This document shows positions 5,932 through 10,286 of a DNA stretch of 10,286 nucleotides, one piece after another. The stretch is taken from positions 1-10,286 of the forward strand of contig CAZECE010000059.1 in assembly GCA_964510525.1 (NCBI GenBank), in the 5' to 3' direction. The notes under the pieces are model-generated. The model was not told the DNA's origin, searched no databases, and worked only from the letters and a program-made list of their open reading frames with translations. Origin of the DNA: CAZECE01 sp964510525 (GTDB lineage: Bacteria > Pseudomonadota > Gammaproteobacteria > Pseudomonadales > JANQJO01). Made by a program: the position numbers and the translations under genes. The first letter of the stretch is position 1; each line of letters begins with the position of its first letter.

Positions 5932-7962
5932 ATGTCGCAAGCGGCCGCTAAAGAAACCCTGGATTTTCAAACCGAAGTCAAGCAATTGCTCCATTTGATG
6001 GTGCATTCTTTATATAGTAATAAAGAGATCTTTTTGCGAGAGCTGATCTCAAACGCTTCTGATGCCAACGATAAGTTACGCTTTTTAGCGACCGAAAATG
6101 ATGGCCTTTATGAAGACGATGCCGAACTTAAGGTACGCATTGAGTTTGATAAAGAGCAAAAGACAGTCACCATCATCGATAACGGTATTGGCATGAACCG
6201 CCAAGACGTGATTGAAAACCTGGGTACCATTGCCAAATCCGGCACCGCACAATTTTTAGAAAATTTAACGGGTGATCAAAAGCAAGATTCTCAAATGATC
6301 GGCCAGTTTGGGGTGGGTTTCTACTCTGCGTTTGTTGTGGCCGATAAAGTCGAAGTGTACACCCGTAAAGCCGGTGAAGCGGCTGATCAAGGCGTGCATT
6401 GGACATCAGAAGGTGAGGGCGCCTTTACCATCGAGCCGGTTCAGTTAGAAAAGCGTGGCACTCGGATTGTGCTGCATCTGCGTGATGCTGAAGATGAGTT
6501 TGCCGATGGCTGGCGTTTGAGAAGCATCATTCGTAAATACTCGGATCACATTGGCTTTCCTGTGGTCATGGATAAAGAAGAGGTTGATACCCCAGAATTG
6601 CCTGAAGAGAATGCGGATGTCACCGATGAAGCCAAAGACGCTGCTGAAGACGCTTCAACTGAGGGTAAAGAGCAAGACGAGAAAGAAGTAACAGCGGAAG
6701 CCTCAGCTGAACCGAAAGTACCGGCGGAACCTGAAGAAGAGGTCATCAACAAAGCCACGGCATTATGGACCTTGCCTCGCAACGAAATCAAAGACGAAGA
6801 TTATCAAGCTTTCTACAAACACATCAGTCACGACTTTGATGATCCCATCACTTGGACGCACAACAAAGTCGAAGGCAAGATGGAGTACACCAGCTTGCTG
6901 TATATCCCCAAGCGAGCGCCTTACGACCTGTACAATCGAGAAACGCCTCGCGGCTTAAAGCTGTATGTTCAGCGTGTGTTTATCATGGACGATGCTGAGC
7001 AATTTTTGCCACTGTATTTACGTTTTGTTAAAGGTATCTTGGATTCCAATGATCTACCTTTGAACGTGTCTCGTGAAATTTTGCAAAGCAACCAAAGCGT
7101 TGAGTCGATGAAAAATGCCTTGGTGAAGCGTATCTTGGACATGCTGGAAAAGCTCGCTAAGAAAAAGCCTGAAGAGTATCAAAAAGTGTGGGAAGAGTTT
7201 GGCCAGGTCTTAAAAGAAGGGCCAGCTGAAGACTTTACCAACAAAGAGAAGGTCGCCGGCTTGTTACGCTTTGCGAGTACACGAAATTTAGGTCAGGACA
7301 GCTCAAAGCAAACCGTGAGCCTGGATGATTACATTGAAAAGATGGTCGATAAGCAAGACAAGATTTTCTATGTTACGGCAGAAAACCATGGCGCCGCCAT
7401 CAGCAGCCCGCATCTGGAAATTTTCAAGAAAAAAGGCATCGAAGTCTTGTTGTTGTCAGAGCGAATTGATGAGTGGATGACCGGTTATCTCACCGAATAC
7501 AAAGGCAAGCACATGCAAAACATCGCCAAAGGCGATTTGGATTTGGGTGAGCTGGAAGACGAAGCAGACAAAAAAGCCAAAGAAGATCTGGAAGAAAGCT
7601 CCAAAGACTTCTTAGAGCGACTAAAAGAAGCGTTAAAAGACCGAGTGTCTGAGGTTAAAGTCACCACTCGCTTAACAGACTCCCCTTGTTGTTTGGTGAT
7701 TGGTGCTTATGATATGGGCGCTCAAATGCGTCAAATCATGAAAGCCGCGGGGCAAGAGTTACCTGAAAGCAAGCCAACGCTTGAAGTGAATCCAACGCAT
7801 CCGTTGATTGAGCGCCTGAAAGAAGAAATTCAAGAGGACCGCTTTGAAAACTTGGCGTTCATTTTGTTTGATCAAGCCGCTTTGGCGGAAGGCAGTGCCT
7901 TGGAAGATCCTGCGGGTTATGTGAACCGCATGAACAAACTGTTGTTGGAGCTGACAGAATAG
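5932..7962 (+). CDS. htpG: molecular chaperone HtpG (bacterial Hsp90)
   Basis: This ATP-driven homodimeric cytoplasmic chaperone remodels client proteins, usually with DnaK. The N-terminal GHKL ATPase shows catalytic E37 in FLRELISNASDA, the nucleotide motif DNGIGM at 83-88, GTIAKSGT, and the lid sequence GQFGVGFYSAF. The middle domain includes the WTHNKVEGKMEYTSLLYIP region and the ATP-contacting R381 in LNVSREILQ. The C-terminal dimerisation domain follows. At 676 residues it is 52 longer than E. coli HtpG (624). Most of the difference is a linker at about residues 216-270 that is almost half Asp and Glu and has few Lys, much longer than usual in bacteria. The start is well supported: AGGAG at 5920-5924 sits 7 nt from the ATG, and a sigma-32 promoter precedes it. 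A lipid gene pair follows on the same strand. Confidence 0.98.
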   Translation: MSQAAAKETLDFQTEVKQLLHLMVHSLYSNKEIFLRELISNASDANDKLRFLATENDGLYEDDAELKVRIEFDKEQKTVTIIDNGIGMNRQDVIENLGTIAKSGTAQFLENLTGDQKQDSQMIGQFGVGFYSAFVVADKVEVYTRKAGEAADQGVHWTSEGEGAFTIEPVQLEKRGTRIVLHLRDAEDEFADGWRLRSIIRKYSDHIGFPVVMDKEEVDTPELPEENADVTDEAKDAAEDASTEGKEQDEKEVTAEASAEPKVPAEPEEEVINKATALWTLPRNEIKDEDYQAFYKHISHDFDDPITWTHNKVEGKMEYTSLLYIPKRAPYDLYNRETPRGLKLYVQRVFIMDDAEQFLPLYLRFVKGILDSNDLPLNVSREILQSNQSVESMKNALVKRILDMLEKLAKKKPEEYQKVWEEFGQVLKEGPAEDFTNKEKVAGLLRFASTRNLGQDSSKQTVSLDDYIEKMVDKQDKIFYVTAENHGAAISSPHLEIFKKKGIEVLLLSERIDEWMTGYLTEYKGKHMQNIAKGDLDLGELEDEADKKAKEDLEESSKDFLERLKEALKDRVSEVKVTTRLTDSPCCLVIGAYDMGAQMRQIMKAAGQELPESKPTLEVNPTHPLIERLKEEIQEDRFENLAFILFDQAALAEGSALEDPAGYVNRMNKLLLELTE

Positions 7963-7998
7963 AGCTGAAACGTCCGAACCTAAACGCGTATTTTGGTA

Positions 7999-8029
7999 TC
8001 AGCCGCGAGCAGCGGCTGAGCCGTGCTCG
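7999..8029 (+). other. two mutually exclusive hairpins after htpG
   Basis: TCAGCCGC at 7999-8006 pairs perfectly with GCGGCTGA at 8012-8019. Alternatively 8006-8016 pairs with 8020-8029 as a 10-bp stem with one bulged G at 8012 and loop TGA. The two folds share bases and cannot coexist. There is no U tract. They could attenuate or terminate after htpG, or be a by-product of Arg-rich codons if the acyltransferase reading frame really starts upstream. Confidence 0.3.
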
Positions 8030-8060
8030 TGAGGGTCAGTGGCATCCGGCTTTACGGGCC

Positions 8061-8738
8061 ATGCGGCCTTTTTTTGAGGCCATTGCTCTTTATCATCGTT
8101 ATAGCGCCCCTGGTGTGGAAAACATCCCACATCAGGGGCGTTGTATTTTGGCCGTGAGTCACAGCTTTGCGACCTATGATGCGTTTCTATTAGGGTTGGC
8201 CATCAAAAAAGCCACCGGTCGATTGCCTGTTGGTCTGGGCGATAATCTGTTGTTTAACCTCCCAGGTGTCTCCACCTTAGCGGCCGTTGCCAATCTGTAT
8301 CGGGCCAACCCAAAAAATGCTAAACGCTTGTTGGAAGAAGAGTGCCTGGTTGGTGTGGCGCCCGGGGGGATGCGCGAAGCGTTGCGTTCAAAAGATCAAA
8401 AACAACAGGTGTGCTGGACCAAACGCAAAGGCTTTGTTCGTTTAGCGATTCAAACTCAATCGCCTGTGGTGTTAGCTGCATGCCCTGCGGCAGACGACCT
8501 TTATGATGTATATGAAGCTTATCTGACTAAATGGGCGTATCGGCAATATAAAGTGCCACTGCCGGTTTTTTCAGGTTGGGGGCCGAGTTTATTGCCCAAA
8601 CCCGTTAAATTAACGCACCATGTCTCGAGGCTGTTCTATCCACCTCCACTCAGTACGGAGCGTCCTTTAGGGGCTGTGGTTGATGAGTTTCATGGGCAAT
8701 TGTTAGAAACCATGCAGTGTATGATGCAACAGGTCTAA
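8061..8738 (+). CDS. MGAT/TMEM68-like lysophospholipid-acyltransferase-family protein
   Basis: A membrane-associated acyltransferase of the PlsC/LPLAT superfamily that probably moves an acyl chain onto a glycerol-type or other alcohol acceptor. The catalytic motif is SHSFATYD with H34 and D40, an HX5D spacing as in TMEM68 and plant phytyl-ester-synthase-like enzymes, not the usual HX4D of PlsC. The second hallmark is GVAPGGMREALRS (P101-G103, R105, E106), also of that subgroup, followed by WTKRKGFVRLAIQTQSPVV. Substrate is not readable. ATG 8061 is the first canonical start, but it has no ribosome site and falls inside what looks like a helix. The same frame is open with protein-like codons back to 7872 and through the htpG stop, reading for example NLNAYFGISREQRL, so the true N-terminus may lie near 7959-7998 with a rare start. 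It is followed 4 nt later by a G3P dehydrogenase gene, implying a lipid operon. Confidence 0.82.
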   Translation: MRPFFEAIALYHRYSAPGVENIPHQGRCILAVSHSFATYDAFLLGLAIKKATGRLPVGLGDNLLFNLPGVSTLAAVANLYRANPKNAKRLLEEECLVGVAPGGMREALRSKDQKQQVCWTKRKGFVRLAIQTQSPVVLAACPAADDLYDVYEAYLTKWAYRQYKVPLPVFSGWGPSLLPKPVKLTHHVSRLFYPPPLSTERPLGAVVDEFHGQLLETMQCMMQQV

Positions 8739-8742
8739 TCTT

Positions 8743-9723
8743 ATGGCAGAAACCAAAACAACAATCATTGGGTGTGGTCGATGGGCAAGCTTTTTGTCTT
8801 GGTATTGTTTGCGCTTGGGGCACCAAGTCATGATATATGGGCGCACGGGCTCGGCACGTTTTCAGTCGTTGGAATCCACGCTGCAGAACGAATACCTCAC
8901 CTTGAAAGGGGCGGTGCATTTTACTTCAGAGGTAATGGAGGCGCTGAAGTTCAGTGACACCCTGCTGGTTTCGATTGAAGCACAGCAATGGCGGTCTTTT
9001 TGTCAGGTACTCAAAAACACCGTTCAGGAACACGAGCTGGCAGGCAAAACCTTTGTGCTGTGCATGAAGGGCTTGGATAATGCCAGCGGCTTGCGATTAT
9101 CTGAAGTCTTTGAGCATGTGGTGGGTTTGCAATCCGTGGCAGTTTGGTTGGGGCCTGGTCATGTGCAAGATTTTTTGTCCGAAAAGCCCAATTGCATGGT
9201 AATGGACTCTAACGATACGCTGCTAACACAGCAGTTAGTGCAGCGTTTTGACAGTGATTTGATTCGTTTTTATTTGGGAAACGACCTGCTGGGCAATGAA
9301 ATTGGTGCGGCGGCCAAAAATGTAATTGGTATTGCGGCGGGGCTTTTGGATGGCAGTGGTTTGACGCCTTTAAAAGGGGCTTTGATGTCTCGTGGAGCCT
9401 TTGAAATTGCGTCCTTGATTCAGGCCATGGGAGGAGCTTTCCACAGTGCTTATGGATTGGCCCACCTTGGGGATTATCAAGCGACTTTGTTTTCAGAGCA
9501 CAGCCACAACCGGCGTTTTGGTGAGGCATTTGTGAAAGGAGAATCTTTTGAGCGGCTGGCAGAAGGCGTGGGTACGTTGGAGGTGTTGCTGCGCTGTGGC
9601 TGGACCTACAAAGTGGACCTGCCCATTTGTGAGGCTGTAGATTTGATTATTAACCAACAGCAAGATCCACAAAAAGTCTTATGTCAGTTGCTGGCACGCC
9701 CTGTGACAGTGGAGTTTGACTAG
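8743..9723 (+). CDS. gpsA: glycerol-3-phosphate dehydrogenase [NAD(P)+], divergent GpsA
   Basis: This cytoplasmic enzyme reduces dihydroxyacetone phosphate to sn-glycerol-3-phosphate, the backbone for phospholipids. The N-terminal Rossmann domain begins with IIGCGRWAS at residues 8-16; the third Gly of the usual GxGxxG is Ala15. CMKGLD holds K109, GPGH covers 137-140, and IGAAAKNVIGIAAG holds the catalytic lysine K192 (numbered like E. coli K192). HLGDYQATLFSEHSHNRRFG supplies D244, N256 and R257 of the substrate site. At 326 residues the length is normal and all expected catalytic positions are present. The wording GPGHVQDF, PNCMVMDS and HLGDYQATLFS differs from the usual proteobacterial GpsA (GPSxA, GLGDLxxTC). 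From memory it resembles a subtype found in anaerobic Firmicutes, suggesting transfer or an old paralogue. It is coupled to the acyltransferase by a 4-nt gap. A second canonical gpsA may exist elsewhere in the genome. Confidence 0.9.
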   Translation: MAETKTTIIGCGRWASFLSWYCLRLGHQVMIYGRTGSARFQSLESTLQNEYLTLKGAVHFTSEVMEALKFSDTLLVSIEAQQWRSFCQVLKNTVQEHELAGKTFVLCMKGLDNASGLRLSEVFEHVVGLQSVAVWLGPGHVQDFLSEKPNCMVMDSNDTLLTQQLVQRFDSDLIRFYLGNDLLGNEIGAAAKNVIGIAAGLLDGSGLTPLKGALMSRGAFEIASLIQAMGGAFHSAYGLAHLGDYQATLFSEHSHNRRFGEAFVKGESFERLAEGVGTLEVLLRCGWTYKVDLPICEAVDLIINQQQDPQKVLCQLLARPVTVEFD

Positions 9724-9724
9724 T

Positions 9725-9782
9725 GCTCTAGGTATATCTCCGCACTTTACCTCAGAGTGTGGAGTTGTAAGATCAATAGAGC
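9725..9782 (+). terminator. nested inverted repeats after gpsA, possible terminator
   Basis: CTCCGCACT at 9738-9746 pairs with AGTGTGGAG at 9756-9764 (nine pairs, one G-T wobble, 9-nt loop). An outer perfect 6-bp arm pair, GCTCTA at 9725-9730 and TAGAGC at 9777-9782, encloses it. There is no U tract, so intrinsic termination would be weak. An operator or RNA-processing role is equally possible. Confidence 0.4.
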
Positions 9783-9831
9783 GTTTCAACAATATTTCTG
9801 CGTTTAACAATATGAGTTCGTTTAACAATAA
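9782..9831 (+). repeat. three direct repeats before the small helical protein gene
   Basis: CGTTTCAACAATA at 9782, CGTTTAACAATAT at 9801 and CGTTTAACAATAA at 9819 are near-identical units spaced 19 and 18 bp apart; the first has one extra C. They end 2 nt before the ribosome site of the gene at 9844. They probably overlap its promoter, which I cannot place firmly, and could bind a regulator cooperatively. Confidence 0.55.
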
Positions 9832-9832
9832 C

Positions 9833-9837
9833 GGGAG
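9833..9837 (+). promoter_or_regulatory. ribosome binding site of the small helical protein gene
   Basis: GGGAG lies 6 nt before ATG 9844 and fixes the start. Confidence 0.65.
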
Positions 9838-9843
9838 ACAGTC

Positions 9844-10128
9844 ATGACGGATAGAGCACCTGAAGAAATCAAGCGAGATTTAGAGTCTTTAAAGCAACAT
9901 CTGCTGCAAGAAAAGGATGAGATTAAGGTCCAGATTGAGCTGGCTAAAATGGAAGCCAAGTTGGAATGGTCTAAAGTAGAACATCAATGGGATGACTTTT
10001 TAAAAAAGCTCAAGGCGACCGTCGACAGTGTTGAAGATGTTGCCGAAGAGGCGTTTGAAGCCGTTGAAAACATCGGTGAAGATTTGAAAGAGCGTTTTAA
10101 AGATCTCAAGGAAAAACTCAAGGACTAA
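9844..10128 (+). CDS. small helical coiled-coil protein of unknown function
   Basis: A 94-residue protein made almost entirely of charged amphipathic helix; I do not know its function. Residues 1-55 alternate acidic and basic groups with heptad-spaced Leu, Ile and Met (IKRDLESLKQHLL, IKVQIELAKMEAKLEW) and look like a coiled coil. Residues 56-94 (VDSVEDVAEEAFEAVENIG, then DLKERFKDLKEKL) continue as an amphipathic helix resembling apolipoprotein or stress-type repeats. There is no signal peptide, membrane segment or Cys, so it should be cytosolic or peripherally membrane-bound. Small proteins of this style occur widely in gammaproteobacteria as uncharacterised genes, from general recollection. 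The strong ribosome site and the coherent codon use support it as real. It appears to be its own transcription unit behind the direct repeats at 9782-9831, separated from gpsA by nested inverted repeats. Confidence 0.85.
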   Translation: MTDRAPEEIKRDLESLKQHLLQEKDEIKVQIELAKMEAKLEWSKVEHQWDDFLKKLKATVDSVEDVAEEAFEAVENIGEDLKERFKDLKEKLKD

Positions 10129-10219
10129 GGTTTTATCAGTTGTAGCACTTTTTACTTTGTATGTGTTGCAAACGCTTTTGTTTTGAGTATTGCCAATAAG
10201 CCTTTTAGAGATAAGCCTC

Positions 10220-10228
10220 TGTTATCAT
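10220..10228 (+). promoter_or_regulatory. candidate extended -10 promoter for the next gene
   Basis: TG, one base, then TATCAT at 10223-10228 (five of six -10 matches) is an extended -10 motif. The -35 region is poor, which extended -10 promoters tolerate. Any gene it drives begins beyond the window. Confidence 0.3.
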
Positions 10229-10251
10229 CAAAAGCAACATCTCCAGAATTA

Positions 10252-10270
10252 ACGTTATCAGCGATAACGT
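10252..10270. promoter_or_regulatory. 8-bp palindrome near the window end, possible operator
   Basis: ACGTTATC at 10252-10259 and GATAACGT at 10263-10270 pair perfectly around AGC. The half site GTTATCA at 10254-10260 also occurs at 10221-10227, 33 bp upstream and overlapping the candidate -10. This suggests a regulator site or a 5' mRNA hairpin of the next gene. The rest of 10129-10286 shows no gene or terminator that I can support. Confidence 0.4.
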
Positions 10271-10286
10271 CTTTAAAGGTGTCGAA

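Noticed and set aside
5928..5951. ATG at 5928 just before the htpG start.
   Set aside because: It is out of frame with htpG and meets a stop after seven codons; AGGAG spacing favours 5932.
6546..6791. Minus-strand Ser-rich open frame opposite the HtpG linker.
   Set aside because: Its composition is simply the complement of the acidic GAA/GAT-rich linker codons, so it is a shadow.
7929..7962. Programmed -1 frameshift fusing HtpG to the acyltransferase frame.
   Set aside because: The frames are in the right relation, but there is no slippery heptamer, and HtpG ends normally with its expected C-terminal sequence.
8650..8919. Minus-strand open frame across the acyltransferase-gpsA junction.
   Set aside because: Both plus-strand genes have clear motifs there, and the antisense product resembles nothing.

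Overview
The window looks like ordinary chromosome of a gammaproteobacterium with moderate GC, roughly in the high forties per cent by eye. The NfuA, HtpG and PEP carboxylase sequences are of gammaproteobacterial type. NfuA is especially close in motif wording to pseudomonad-like homologues, from memory only. Order and genus cannot be fixed from the sequence. There is no rRNA, tRNA, CRISPR array, insertion sequence or phage gene. Coding density is high and no gene-free stretch exceeds 300 bases; the longest is 289 bases, between nfuA and htpG.

Layout. (1) 2-484: the 3' part of an outer-membrane beta-barrel protein, cut by the window edge. (2) 534-3221: ppc, PEP carboxylase, which makes oxaloacetate to refill the TCA cycle. 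(3) 3244-3999: a compact vapBC toxin-antitoxin module with its own promoter and an inverted-repeat operator over the -10 box. (4) 4018-4764, minus strand: an unrecognised lipoprotein, convergent with vapC. (5) 4765-4943: a divergent intergenic region with a perfect 16-bp hairpin inside the promoter of nfuA (4944-5642), an Fe-S carrier gene. (6) 5643-5931: a hairpin after nfuA, two oppositely oriented 28-bp REP-like elements, and a near-consensus sigma-32 promoter for htpG. (7) 5932-7962: htpG (bacterial Hsp90) with an unusually long acidic linker. (8) 7963-9723: an MGAT/TMEM68-like acyltransferase and a divergent glycerol-3-phosphate dehydrogenase, 4 nt apart. (9) 9724-9843: nested inverted repeats and three direct repeats, leading into a 94-residue helical protein (9844-10128). 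(10) 10129-10286: an intergenic tail with a candidate promoter and palindrome for a gene beyond the window.

Most genes are independent housekeeping units: anaplerosis, Fe-S assembly and heat-shock folding. The least routine functional unit is the acyltransferase/G3P dehydrogenase pair. It could supply glycerol-3-phosphate and acylate a glycerol or other alcohol acceptor, and its dehydrogenase belongs to a subtype unlike the usual proteobacterial GpsA. The most interesting non-coding signals are the REP-like pair with compensatory stem changes, the palindrome in the nfuA promoter, the open frame without a normal start codon before the acyltransferase, and the phased direct repeats before the small helical protein. 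I found no convincing wholly new multi-gene system.
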